In this document: in pieces, positions 54,631 through 62,404 of the stretch
Layout: each line of letters opens with the position of its first letter
How positions within the stretch are numbered: the first letter of the stretch is position 1
From: Tellurirhabdus bombi
Lineage (GTDB): Bacteria > Bacteroidota > Bacteroidia > Cytophagales > Spirosomataceae
Reading direction: 5' to 3'
Length of the DNA stretch: 64,000 nucleotides
NCBI RefSeq assembly: GCF_021484805.1
Contig: NZ_CP090557.1
Span: 3,856,001 to 3,920,000, forward strand
Notes under the pieces: model-generated
What the model was told of the DNA's origin: nothing
Databases searched by the model: none
Seen by the model: only the letters and a program-made list of their open reading frames with translations
Position numbers and translations under genes: made by a program

Positions 54631-54660
54631 TATAAAACCACTCGTGAGGGTGGTTTTATA
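54631..54660 (+). terminator. Terminator after the basic-tailed protein gene
   Basis: Thirteen-base stem TATAAAACCACTC (54631-54643) with 54648-54660, one wobble pair, 4-base loop, 22 bases after the stop. Both flanks are A/T-rich, so it may also work on the minus strand for the convergent receiver gene. Confidence 0.75.
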
Positions 54661-54752
54661 GTTTTCAGTATCCCTTGATTTTGAATAAAATAGCTTTCAA
54701 TTCGGCAGGAAAATACTTTGTAAAAACAGTTATGGAAGCTAATTGAAAACCA

Positions 54753-55178
54753 TTAATTAAGACTTGGCAGGCCGCCAAACATAAACCAGTAATCATAAAT
54801 CCGCTTTACGAGTACCTTCATTTCCTGATAGGAAAAAGGCTTGGTAATAAACGCATTCAGTCCGCCATCGATGGCCCGCTGCACTTCCTGCGGTTTTTCG
54901 GAACAGGTAAGCAGCAGGATGGGCATGCTTTTGAATCCCGAGCGCTCTCGAATTGATTGTGCTACTTCAATTCCATTCCAGCCAGGCAAAACCAAATCCA
55001 TTAAAATAATGTGGGGGCGATTGGCCACCTCCATTTGAATCAATGACAGAATAATATCAACGCCTGACGTATAGCGGATAATTTCTACCGGAGGTTGATA
55101 CATATACATAGCCCGTTCAAACAAATCCAAGAAATGAGGATCGTCGTCGACCATGGCAATCCGGAGTTTATCGCTCAT
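54753..55178 (-). CDS. Single-domain response regulator
   Basis: Receiver-only protein, about 141 residues from the ATG at 55178 (a TTG at 55208 would add 10). Acidic pocket VDDDPHF, phosphorylation site in IILMDLVLPGWNG (Asp61 from this ATG), Thr in LLTCSEK and Lys in FITKPFSYQEM are present. No kinase is adjacent. It is the third stand-alone receiver in the window, a pattern typical of Cytophagales, in which many receivers have no linked kinase. Confidence 0.88.
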   Translation of the reverse strand: MSDKLRIAMVDDDPHFLDLFERAMYMYQPPVEIIRYTSGVDIILSLIQMEVANRPHIILMDLVLPGWNGIEVAQSIRERSGFKSMPILLLTCSEKPQEVQRAIDGGLNAFITKPFSYQEMKVLVKRIYDYWFMFGGLPSLN

Positions 55179-55208
55179 TGGGGATGCGGGCAGTTGAAGC
55201 CCGCTCAA

Positions 55209-55574
55209 AGATTGGTAAAGCAGCTATTTTGGTAACAAATATACAGGTAACTTCTTCTCTTGTTCACCAATCAGTAAGCAACTTTTTCCCTGATGTTGCT
55301 TTTTCGTATACTTTTTGGCTCAATTAAATGATAACGGTAGCAACTTGACTCCCCTATTCAAGAAGCCAGCTATTCGCTGCAAACTTTTCCGGTCAAGCAG
55401 CTAAGGTAGGCAAAGCCAACTTCTTAAGCCGCCAGTGGCATTATCGAGAGGTCGGTGCAACAGATCCAATACCTGGGCAGAGAACTGGTTGCCAGCGAAG
55501 AGCCGACAAACAAAAAGTGCTGCCGACTCATTAAAAAGCCACTAGAGCGGTTCTATAATGGCTTTTTGCTGAAG
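55209..55574. other. Intergenic region with no supported gene
   Basis: About 365 bases between two minus-strand genes. Apart from the terminator at 55533-55567 I see no gene, RNA or repeat. A 50-codon plus-strand frame near 55420-55580 has no start codon and runs through the terminator, so it is not counted. Confidence 0.6.
55533..55567 (-). terminator. Terminator after the acyl-CoA thioesterase gene
   Basis: Outer stem AAAAAGCCA (55533-55541) with TGGCTTTTT (55559-55567), with an inner short stem; the T-run is on the minus strand. It starts 8 bases after the thioesterase stop. Confidence 0.85.
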
Positions 55575-56021
55575 TTATTCTTTTAGGGGCTCTTCCTGAT
55601 AATCCTCGGCTTTGGGTAAATCTGCAACCTGATTCAAGTACATTTCTGGCAGACCGGTCAGTTTGCGGTGTTGCAAATCCAGCCAGGCACCGTCTACGTT
55701 AATGATGGCCGCTTTAATGCTATCGGTCCGGTACAATTCGTGCCGAAAAGACCAACGGGAGTAATCGGGGCGCGCTTTTGTCACCAGGGTAACAATTTTA
55801 ATTACCTCGTTCAGGCGAACCTCCCGCAGATAAATCAATTCTTCCCGGAAAAGGATAGGGCCAATTTTCAGACCGGCCACGACACCCAGACTCAGACCAG
55901 CCGCTTCCAGAAACTCAACCCGGGCCTGGGCCGCTAAATCGGCGTAGGCGGAATGCCGTAGGTGCATGTTACCGTCGATTTGCGCCCAAAGTACTTTACT
56001 TTCAAAAATATTGTTGATCAT
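55575..56021 (-). CDS. Acyl-CoA thioesterase, hot-dog fold (YbgC/FcbC type)
   Basis: Cytoplasmic hydrolase of acyl-CoA thioesters, 148 residues. The opening VLWAQIDGNMHLRHSAYADLAAQARVEFLEAAG matches the 4HBT pattern, but the usual catalytic Asp in the DxxGHVNN motif falls at DGNMHLRHSAY, with Asp and His kept and Asn replaced. The remaining strands (EVRLNEVIKIVTLVTKARPDYSRWSFRHEL) fit the hot-dog sheet. Chain-length preference is unknown. Its start overlaps an 8-bp hairpin and is preceded by a perfect -7 box. Confidence 0.85.
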   Translation of the reverse strand: MINNIFESKVLWAQIDGNMHLRHSAYADLAAQARVEFLEAAGLSLGVVAGLKIGPILFREELIYLREVRLNEVIKIVTLVTKARPDYSRWSFRHELYRTDSIKAAIINVDGAWLDLQHRKLTGLPEMYLNQVADLPKAEDYQEEPLKE

Positions 56022-56037
56022 TGCTTTTCTAAAAAAG

Positions 56038-56045
56038 CAAAGGTA
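56038..56045 (-). promoter_or_regulatory. -7 box of the thioesterase gene
   Basis: On the minus strand TACCTTTG, a perfect TAnnTTTG, 16 bases before the ATG. No clear -33. An 8-bp hairpin (TTGCTTTT at 56021-56028 with 56033-56040) lies between box and start codon and would put the ATG at the foot of a stem in the leader. Confidence 0.45.
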
Positions 56046-56232
56046 TCACATCCCTTACTAATTAAAATTCTCTTCTATTATCTGGTCAATCAAAAAAATC
56101 AGCTTTAAAATAGTTGAGTTAGCCTCTTCAACAACAGACCAGCGCGCCACCGTTGTGTAAAGATAATCAGCGCGTTCGGGCTTTAATGCTATGCCCAAAG
56201 GGTGCTTGCTATAACCGTTGTAACCCATTTTG

Positions 56233-56261
56233 TTGACCTGCCCATTACAACCCTACTTTAT
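56233..56261 (+). promoter_or_regulatory. Weak promoter candidate of the lipoprotein gene
   Basis: TTG at 56233-56235, 18-base spacer, TACTTTAT at 56254-56261, only a partial match to TAnnTTTG. The rest of the 302-base region 56022-56323 shows nothing else. Confidence 0.3.
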
Positions 56262-56323
56262 TTTAGCGGGTCTTCTAACGGGTAGCTACCACACTTCTGA
56301 TTAAAAAGTAAACCTAACTAAAA

Positions 56324-57040
56324 ATGATTAAGCAACTAAAATGGTTTGTTCCTGCCTTGTTCGTGGCAGCCTTATCTTCCTGTGAAACAAGTGATTCTGT
56401 TGTCGAACCTGGCCCCGGCGATACCCTGATTAATTCGGACTTTAAAACCAGCCTGGAAGACTGGAAAGTAGGTTATGCTGATTTCTCGGCTGTCCATCAG
56501 GATACGGTTGCCGATTTCAAACATGAGCTCAAAGCGCTACCAGCTCCTTTAGATACCACCAAAAAATCGTTGATGGTATCTGGTTATAACCGCAGCGATG
56601 ATTTATTCATGTATTTAAAAAAGCGGGTCACCGGCCTGCGCCCCAATACGGACTACAAACTGGCGTTTGAGGTTGAGTTTGCGTCAAACTACCCGACCAA
56701 TAGTTTTGGCGTTGGCGGATCGCCGGGCAGCTCCGTGTATGTCAAAGTAGGAGCATCTGGTACTGAGCCTAAAAAAGTGCGGGAAAATGACGATCATTAC
56801 CGAATGAACATCGACAAAGGCAACCAGGCCTCCGACGGCAAAGACATGATTACCATCGGAAATGTAGGTGCGGGCGATGATGTGGAAGTCTATACGCTCG
56901 TTAAGCGCAACAACCTAGAAAAACCCTTCACGGCAAAAACTAACGCAAATGGGGAGCTTTGGGTGATTGTTGGGACGGACTCCGGCTTCGAGGCACAATC
57001 CGTCTTCTATTACAATAAGATTACCGTAAAACTTCTGTAG
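56324..57040 (+). CDS. Lipoprotein of unknown function
   Basis: 238-residue predicted lipoprotein: signal MIKQLKWFVPALFVAALSSC with lipobox LSSC (Cys20) and an acidic linker (ETSDSVVEPGPGD). The mature domain is beta-rich and looks like a galactose-binding/jelly-roll sandwich (LINSDFKTSLEDWKVGYADFS as first strand, TDYKLAFEVEFASNY, ELWVIVGTDSGFE, VFYYNKITVKLL at the end). Such domains bind carbohydrate in other proteins, but no binding residues can be shown here. Monocistronic, ended by the hairpin at 57198-57226. Confidence 0.8.
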   Translation: MIKQLKWFVPALFVAALSSCETSDSVVEPGPGDTLINSDFKTSLEDWKVGYADFSAVHQDTVADFKHELKALPAPLDTTKKSLMVSGYNRSDDLFMYLKKRVTGLRPNTDYKLAFEVEFASNYPTNSFGVGGSPGSSVYVKVGASGTEPKKVRENDDHYRMNIDKGNQASDGKDMITIGNVGAGDDVEVYTLVKRNNLEKPFTAKTNANGELWVIVGTDSGFEAQSVFYYNKITVKLL

Positions 57041-57197
57041 CAGAGCCACTACGTCGCACAACACTTACGAGATAAAGCAAACAACGCTTTTTCCTCTTTT
57101 TTGCGCGCCAAAAGCAGCCGAAACATGGAAATAAGCGTAAAGCAGTGTATATTCGATGCGCACCGCATCACGTGCGAACTTAAATAATTGCATCTTG

Positions 57198-57226
57198 AAA
57201 GCCCGGTTGCGTTGCGTCCGGGCTTT
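57198..57226 (+). terminator. Terminator after the jelly-roll lipoprotein gene
   Basis: Stem AAAGCCCGG (57198-57206) with CCGGGCTTT (57218-57226), 11-base loop, T-run on the plus strand. It is 157 bases after the stop. Confidence 0.8.
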
Positions 57227-57240
57227 TTTAGCTCTTCTAC

Positions 57241-57507
57241 TTAACAGAAAGCCAATTCGGTCCGCCATTGGTTTTGCTGCGAAATGAGCAAAAAACGACG
57301 CAGTGCCGGATCATTTTCCTGTAGCTGCCGGTAAGGATTTTCCGGATGCCATAACATCTTGTTTGTCAGAGGGTCGTAGACACAAACCGGGTGGTAAAAT
57401 TCAGTATGCGCAGTTAAAAAGGAAAGTGTCTTGAATCCTTCTATTTCATCCAGACAGGGAACCATATCATAATGTCCCCAGCGTAAATAGGTAGCAATCA
57501 TTTTCAT
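57241..57507 (-). CDS. Small protein of unknown function
   Basis: 88 residues, reading like a compact folded cytoplasmic protein: MKMIATYLRWGHYDMVP, then FLTAHTEFYHPVCVYDPLTNKMLWHP and a helical end (DPALRRFLLISQQNQW). Hydrophobic and aromatic spacing is protein-like and no stop-poor composition bias explains it. ATG start, with a second ATG at 57501. I recognise no family, and there is no partner gene nearby. Confidence 0.6.
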   Translation of the reverse strand: MKMIATYLRWGHYDMVPCLDEIEGFKTLSFLTAHTEFYHPVCVYDPLTNKMLWHPENPYRQLQENDPALRRFLLISQQNQWRTELAFC

Positions 57508-58049
57508 CCGTGAGTAAGGTTAAAATCATAACAGAAAATAAAACAGGCAGATTATGGGTCATTAAGCACCCTGACAGAAAACGGTTTATAAAGATTGAGT
57601 AGTAAAACGCAATTTTTGTAATTGATAAAGAGTAAGCGAGGCCTACTTACAAAATACCAAATAGCGGCTCAATGCACTTATTTTCGTAAAACGGAAGATA
57701 ATCAAGAAGTACTAAGTGTTTTAGGCTCGATGCCTTATTACATAAGCAAATATACTTAAAACAGATATACTCAAGTTAAGTACTCATTAAAAGTGTGCCT
57801 TTTAGCAAAATAATAGGGAACAACTCTGCTGGCACTCGAAACCCGCTTGCTATAATCCCTCATTTTAGGGGAGCATTCACTCCCTGACAACACCGTTCTT
57901 CGCAATCCACTTACCAGAGCTTATTGGATCAGAGTGATTAAACGACGAATCGCCAAAGTCAACCAGGAAAACAACCGGGCGAGTGGGTAGACAATTAAAA
58001 ATAACCTAAATTAAACGGCTCAAAACGTAAGCGAGCTTTAACCACAAAC
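57508..58049. other. Long AT-rich intergenic region, nothing identified
   Basis: 542 bases upstream of the M61 peptidase. No coding frame, tRNA, repeat or clear TAnnTTTG promoter. A weak five-base hairpin (GGGAG/CTCCC at about 57869-57884) is all that stands out. A small RNA cannot be excluded. Confidence 0.55.
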
Positions 58050-59921
58050 ATGAAAATCAAAAAAACAGCGGTCCCTTTCTTCTTTCTTTACCTCATTTCC
58101 TGGACTTTATTTGCCACCGATGGCATAAAGCAAACTGATTCGTATCAATTTTTTATCGATTTAACGAACGTTCAAAAGGATAAAATCCGGGTTGAGTTGA
58201 TCACACCCGAAGTGAAAAACAACGACATTACGTACAACATTCCGAAAATTGTTCCTGGCACCTATTCTGAAGATGATTATGGCCGCTTTATTGAAAACCT
58301 GGTAGCTCTCGATCGGGATGGCCAATCGCTCCCAGTGGTTCAGGTGAACGTAAATAGCTGGAAAATAGCGAAAGCCAATAAATTGTATAAGATAACGTAC
58401 CTGGTTAATGACACGTTTGACGCCGTTGATAAACGCAATAAAGCCGTGTTCGAGCCGGCAGGCGTGAACATTGAACAGGACACGAACTTCGTGCTGAATA
58501 ACCACGGCTTAATGGGTTATTTCCCGAATATGGAAAAGCGGAAATACGAAGTAACCATTACGCACCCGACTGCCTTTTACGGGAGTACACCCCTGATCGA
58601 TCAGGATGACAGCCAGAGCACGGATCGATTTGTTACCGAATCGTACAACCATCTGGTGGACAGTCCGATTATGTATTGTGTGCCCGATACTGCCGTAGTG
58701 CGGGTAGGTAATACCGACGTTTTGATCTCGGTGTATTCGCCCACTAAAAAAGTGTCTGCACATTTTTTAGCCCAGCACGTGGGCCCTCTTTTGCAGGCGC
58801 AGGGTCAGTATTTAGGCGGTAATCTGCCGGTTAATAAATACGCTTTTCTGGTGTATTTATCCGACAAACCCAGCCTGTCCGGTAGCGAAGGTGCTTTGGA
58901 GCATTCTTACTCTTCGGTGTATTATTTTCAGGAATACGAACCGGAAGCATTCGGCGCTTACTTCCGCGATATTGCCGCCCACGAGTTTTTTCATATCCTG
59001 ACGCCGCTTAGCATTCACTCCGAACAAATTCATAATTTTGATTTTAATCGCCCTCAAATGTCGCAGCACTTGTGGCTTTACGAAGGCACCACCGAATACC
59101 ACGCGCATCTGGTGCAAACGCGGTATGACCTCACCACGCCGGAGCAACTTCTAAACGTACTTAGCACGAAGATTACCAGCTCCCGGCAACAGTATAATGA
59201 TCGGCTGTCCTTCACCCAGATGAGTGCTAATGTCCTGAAAAAATACGCTCCGCAATACGGCAACGTCTACCAGAAGGGCGCGCTGATCGGTTTGTGCCTG
59301 GATATTAAACTGCGCCAGCTATCGGGCGGAAAAGCGGGTCTGATTGATCTGGTTCAGGATTTATCGAAGCAGTTTGGGGTTCAAAAACCATTTACGGACG
59401 ACCAACTGTTTGACGAAATCGGGAAAATCGCCCCGACCGAAATCAAAGCGTTTCTAAATGAACATGTAGCGGGCTCCCAGCCTTTGCCGCTCCACGAGGT
59501 TTTCAATCTGGTTGGCGTGAAGCTGGAGGAGGAAAAAGCGGTCAATGTATTTACGATGGGCAATGTGCTGCTTCAGGAAATCGATAATGAGCGCCTGGAA
59601 GTGGCTAGTACCAACCAGATGAACACCGTTGGCCAACAATTAGGCTATCAAAAAGGCGATGTCATTTTATCCATCAATGGGGCTTCAGTTACCAGTTCTA
59701 CTTACGGCGATTTCCGGAAAGAGTGGATGCAGACTGTCAAAGAAGGCGATGAGCTGGCCATTGTAGTTTCCCGTAAAAATGGGCAGGGAGTTGTTCAGCC
59801 TGTAACCCTAAAAACACGGGTAATGCCATCGGTAGCTAAAAAGTACAACCAGTTAAGCTTTATCGAAAACCCGAGTCCGGAGCAGTTAGCCACTCGGAAA
59901 GCCTGGCTTCGGAAATCGTAA
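58050..59921 (+). CDS. M61-family metallopeptidase (glycyl aminopeptidase type) with PDZ domain
   Basis: Exported zinc peptidase of 623 residues with a signal peptide (FFFLYLISWTLFA). An N-terminal beta domain (about 30-230) is followed by a gluzincin catalytic domain with AAHEFFHILTPLSI (zinc ligands His311 and His315, catalytic Glu312) and third ligand Glu345 in LWLYEGTTEY, then a helical region and a C-terminal PDZ domain (about 495-590, LGYQKGDVILSINGASV). M61 enzymes remove N-terminal Gly or Ala residues. Monocistronic, with a hairpin terminator. Confidence 0.93.
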   Translation: MKIKKTAVPFFFLYLISWTLFATDGIKQTDSYQFFIDLTNVQKDKIRVELITPEVKNNDITYNIPKIVPGTYSEDDYGRFIENLVALDRDGQSLPVVQVNVNSWKIAKANKLYKITYLVNDTFDAVDKRNKAVFEPAGVNIEQDTNFVLNNHGLMGYFPNMEKRKYEVTITHPTAFYGSTPLIDQDDSQSTDRFVTESYNHLVDSPIMYCVPDTAVVRVGNTDVLISVYSPTKKVSAHFLAQHVGPLLQAQGQYLGGNLPVNKYAFLVYLSDKPSLSGSEGALEHSYSSVYYFQEYEPEAFGAYFRDIAAHEFFHILTPLSIHSEQIHNFDFNRPQMSQHLWLYEGTTEYHAHLVQTRYDLTTPEQLLNVLSTKITSSRQQYNDRLSFTQMSANVLKKYAPQYGNVYQKGALIGLCLDIKLRQLSGGKAGLIDLVQDLSKQFGVQKPFTDDQLFDEIGKIAPTEIKAFLNEHVAGSQPLPLHEVFNLVGVKLEEEKAVNVFTMGNVLLQEIDNERLEVASTNQMNTVGQQLGYQKGDVILSINGASVTSSTYGDFRKEWMQTVKEGDELAIVVSRKNGQGVVQPVTLKTRVMPSVAKKYNQLSFIENPSPEQLATRKAWLRKS

Positions 59922-59946
59922 GCCATCCGTTCTTTTACCTTTCCAG

Positions 59947-59966
59947 GCCCCATCGATCGATGGGGC
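59947..59966 (+). terminator. Terminator after the M61 peptidase gene
   Basis: Twenty-base perfect palindrome GCCCCATCGATCGATGGGGC followed by TATTTTGTTG, 26 bases after the stop. Confidence 0.75.
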
Positions 59967-60090
59967 TATTTTGTTGCGTGTCTGTTAGCGTATTCGTTTA
60001 GCGGGCCATACCATAAACAAATACAGTGGGGTATCAATCAAATTTTGAGCGATTTGGTTTAGTACCCATATCCCTAAAATTATCAGACGC

Positions 60091-60306
60091 ATGGCACGAT
60101 ATGGAGTATTTATGCAGGACTTGCTGGAAGGTTGGTATCAGGTTGAGGATGCCAAAGGAACTGAAGGAGCAGGCTTAATTGAAAAAGCGGTTGAAGGCAT
60201 TGAATCCGACAAGACGTTTACGCAAGCGGAAGCCGAAGCAATACGCCAAGGCCTTCAAACGAAATTTCCTGATTTTAACTTTAAAGTGGAGCGAATTGAC
60301 GACTAA
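60091..60306 (+). CDS. Small acidic protein of unknown function
   Basis: 71 residues: MARYGVFMQDLLEGWYQ, then helices GLIEKAVEGIESDKTFTQAEAEAIRQGLQ and a final strand-like FNFKVERIDD. Acidic, cytoplasmic, with a regular amphipathic helical pattern and an ATG start. No known family. It is alone between a terminator and the tRNA-Ser terminator. Confidence 0.55.
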   Translation: MARYGVFMQDLLEGWYQVEDAKGTEGAGLIEKAVEGIESDKTFTQAEAEAIRQGLQTKFPDFNFKVERIDD

Positions 60307-60346
60307 TGTTGAAACCTTTTGCAAACTAAAAGCCCTTAAAATAAAA

Positions 60347-60373
60347 ATAACCCACTCGTAATGAGTCGGTTAT
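60347..60373 (-). terminator. Terminator of the tRNA-Ser transcript
   Basis: Stem ATAACCCACTC (60347-60357) with GAGTCGGTTAT (60363-60373), one mismatch, 5-base loop, followed on the minus strand by a T-rich run. Confidence 0.8.
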
Positions 60374-60384
60374 CGAAAATATTG

Positions 60385-60472
60385 CAGAGAGGAAGAGATT
60401 CGAACTCTCGATACGCTTTAGACGTATACACACTTTCCAGGCGTGCTCCTTCAACCACTCGGACACCTCTCT
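60385..60472 (-). tRNA. tRNA-Ser (anticodon GGA)
   Basis: Eighty-eight bases on the minus strand fold as a class II tRNA: acceptor AGAGAGG/CCTCTCT, anticodon stem CACGC/GTGTG with loop CTGGAAA (anticodon GGA), a long variable arm (TATACG pairing with CGTAT), and T-arm GAGAG-TTCGAAT-CTCTT with one G-T pair. Discriminator G, as usual for serine. CCA is not encoded. Confidence 0.95.
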
Positions 60473-60570
60473 GTGCTGAACGCTGAATGAAGTGCAAAAG
60501 TAGGAAAAGAAACGCAGTTTGCAAGCTTTTCAGGCGGAATAAACCAGCTGTGCCCGTGTCGCAAGCGAAA

Positions 60571-60625
60571 AAGGATAGGCTTCCAAACGACGAAAATTGT
60601 TCCCTTCCCTTAAAAGCCTATCCTT
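60571..60625 (-). terminator. Terminator after osmC
   Basis: Twelve-base perfect stem AAGGATAGGCTT (60571-60582) with AAGCCTATCCTT (60614-60625), 31-base loop, with a T-run on the minus strand. It begins 5 bases after the osmC stop. Confidence 0.8.
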
Positions 60626-60629
60626 ACTC

Positions 60630-61055
60630 TTAACTGTTTAACTCGGCATCAACCGTAATGTTGGTATTAAACAGCTTCGAAATAGGACAGTTTTTCTCGG
60701 CATCAGCCACTAATTCGTCAAACTGATCTTTGGAAATTCCCGGTACACTGGCTTTAACCGTCAAATGAGAGCCAGAAATGCTTCCGCTGTCTGTATCCAG
60801 CGTCACAACGCCTTTTGTCTCAATGGAATCTGCGGTGAAGCCCGCTCCCTGTAAGTTGAAAGCCAGCTTCATGGAAAAGCAACCGGCATGCGCGGCAGCA
60901 ACCAATTCTTCTGGGTTTGTTCCAACGCCCTCGGCAAAACGTGTATTGAATGAATACTGCGACTCATTCAGAACGGTACTTGCCGTGGTCAGTGTTCCTT
61001 TTCCGTCTTTACCTGAACCTTCCCAGCGGGCGGTTGCATTGCGTTTAATGGCCAT
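60630..61055 (-). CDS. osmC: OsmC-family peroxiredoxin
   Basis: Thiol peroxidase that reduces organic hydroperoxides; 141 residues. Both reactive cysteines of the OsmC subfamily are present: Cys59 in AAAHAGCFSMKLA and Cys123 in KNCPISKLF, and GTNPEELVAAAHAGC is the classical OsmC motif (rather than Ohr). ATG at 61055. Ends in a terminator, so it is monocistronic. Confidence 0.94.
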   Translation of the reverse strand: MAIKRNATARWEGSGKDGKGTLTTASTVLNESQYSFNTRFAEGVGTNPEELVAAAHAGCFSMKLAFNLQGAGFTADSIETKGVVTLDTDSGSISGSHLTVKASVPGISKDQFDELVADAEKNCPISKLFNTNITVDAELNS

Positions 61056-61175
61056 GATGTAAATGGTTAGATAGTGATTTCTTTACCGTAAACAGGCAAA
61101 GGAGCTTTCCTGTTTCTGCGTAGCAAGTAAAGAATAGCGCAGCCAAAAAGCAACACCGCTAATAGATTAAGCAGC

Positions 61176-61667
61176 TCAGGCACCAAACCGCAACATAAGT
61201 AAGGAGAACAAAACAAGGGAAAGAATAATAATAATTGGCATCCAGCTGATTCCCCCTTTCGCTTCTATTTCAACCAGTGTTTGTTCAGTTTCCTGTTGCT
61301 GGGCCAAAACTTTGCTGATTTGCCGCCGGGCGTGCTGGATATAAAACCAGTTGGCAAAGCACCCAACGGCGCTGGCCCAAACCAGATTACTAACGACCGT
61401 TCGGATTTCGTCGGTCACAGACGGAAAATAAAGGGCAAACACAAGCTCTTCCACCCAATTCTCTACATACAGAACCCCAATGGCCAAGGCACAGACTAAA
61501 TACATGCGCCGGTACAGCATCCAGCATAATCCAAAGAAGAAAGCGTAGACGTTAAAAACAACGATTTTGCCCGCCTTCACTTCGTCCACCACATTGAGGT
61601 AATAATCATCCTGATCACCGAAAAAAGTTGCCCACTGCTCGTCTTTTATTGAATTGATATCGGTCAT
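61176..61667 (-). CDS. DUF2628-like integral membrane protein
   Basis: 163 residues with two clustered hydrophobic segments near residues 38-70 (VVFNVYAFFFGLCWMLYRRMYLVCALAIGVLY) and 85-110, and a C-terminal helix at about 143-160 (WMPIIIILSLVLFSLLML). The FFFGLCWMLYRRMY core fits the DUF2628 pattern. Function unknown. Eight bases separate it from the upstream SanA/YdcF gene, so it is part of the run of genes from the topoisomerase downward. Confidence 0.72.
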   Translation of the reverse strand: MTDINSIKDEQWATFFGDQDDYYLNVVDEVKAGKIVVFNVYAFFFGLCWMLYRRMYLVCALAIGVLYVENWVEELVFALYFPSVTDEIRTVVSNLVWASAVGCFANWFYIQHARRQISKVLAQQQETEQTLVEIEAKGGISWMPIIIILSLVLFSLLMLRFGA

Positions 61668-61675
61668 AAAGAAAG

Positions 61676-62404
61676 TTACTGGTTGTGTTTTGTGCGCTTG
61701 ATCTCGTGATTTACCAATTCAGGCTGCGGACGCAGAATATGCACGTCCAACATGGCCAGCGGACGGGCCAGGTATTCACGGATCAGCGTGCGGATCGAGT
61801 AGCCATCAGGTACATCCTGAGCAGCGAAGGCAACGGCTTCGATTCCTTCGTAATTCCCGATGTAGAGCGCACGGGCATTGTGGAAATTTTGAGAGACAAT
61901 GGTAATATTATCCTGATTAAAGACTTCCTTGCAACGAATAACGGAATCAAACGTCCGGAATCCGGCGTAATCCAGCGTCATCACTTCTTCTGGAATGCCT
62001 AGTTTCAACAAAGCCTTTTTCATATCCACCGGCTCGTTGTAATACTCCGAATCGTTGTTTCCGCTCAGGATAATATACTTGATTTTACCTTCTTTGAACA
62101 AGCGGGCTGTTGCTTCCATCCGGTAACGAAAAAACAGGTTTTCCCGGCCGTTGGCTACCGTTTTGCTCGTTCCCAGTACCAACGCTACATCGTTGGAGGG
62201 CAATCGATTGATGTTAAAGTAAATTTGCTTCCGCGTGGAGGACACAACCCACAAATTGCAAAGCAGGATCAGCAACAAGCCCAGAAACAACAACAGAAAT
62301 CCTGCCTTGACAAGCCGTTTCAGGCGCATCAAGGGCAGGAGACGTTTGGTATTTCGCTTGTGGCCTCCGGATTTACGAGTGGTTGTATACTCCATCGGAT
62401 TCAT
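61676..62404 (-). CDS. SanA/YdcF-type protein (DUF218)
   Basis: 242-residue membrane-anchored protein: a basic N-terminus (RKSGGHKRNTKRLLPLMRLKR), one membrane helix (about 34-54) and the DUF218 domain with VALVLGTSK, KYIILSGNN and IVSQNFHNARALYI. SanA-type proteins affect envelope permeability (vancomycin sensitivity) in E. coli. The start ATG directly abuts the stop of the topoisomerase gene, so translation is coupled; a second ATG at 62395 is possible. Confidence 0.88.
   Translation of the reverse strand: MNPMEYTTTRKSGGHKRNTKRLLPLMRLKRLVKAGFLLLFLGLLLILLCNLWVVSSTRKQIYFNINRLPSNDVALVLGTSKTVANGRENLFFRYRMEATARLFKEGKIKYIILSGNNDSEYYNEPVDMKKALLKLGIPEEVMTLDYAGFRTFDSVIRCKEVFNQDNITIVSQNFHNARALYIGNYEGIEAVAFAAQDVPDGYSIRTLIREYLARPLAMLDVHILRPQPELVNHEIKRTKHNQ

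Noticed and set aside
57065-57268. 67-codon minus-strand frame
   Set aside because: Overlaps the plus-strand terminator at 57198-57226 and has no recognisable features.
61090-61115. Hairpin AAACAGG/CCTGTTT upstream of osmC
   Set aside because: No T-run on either strand and a bulged stem; not convincing as a terminator.
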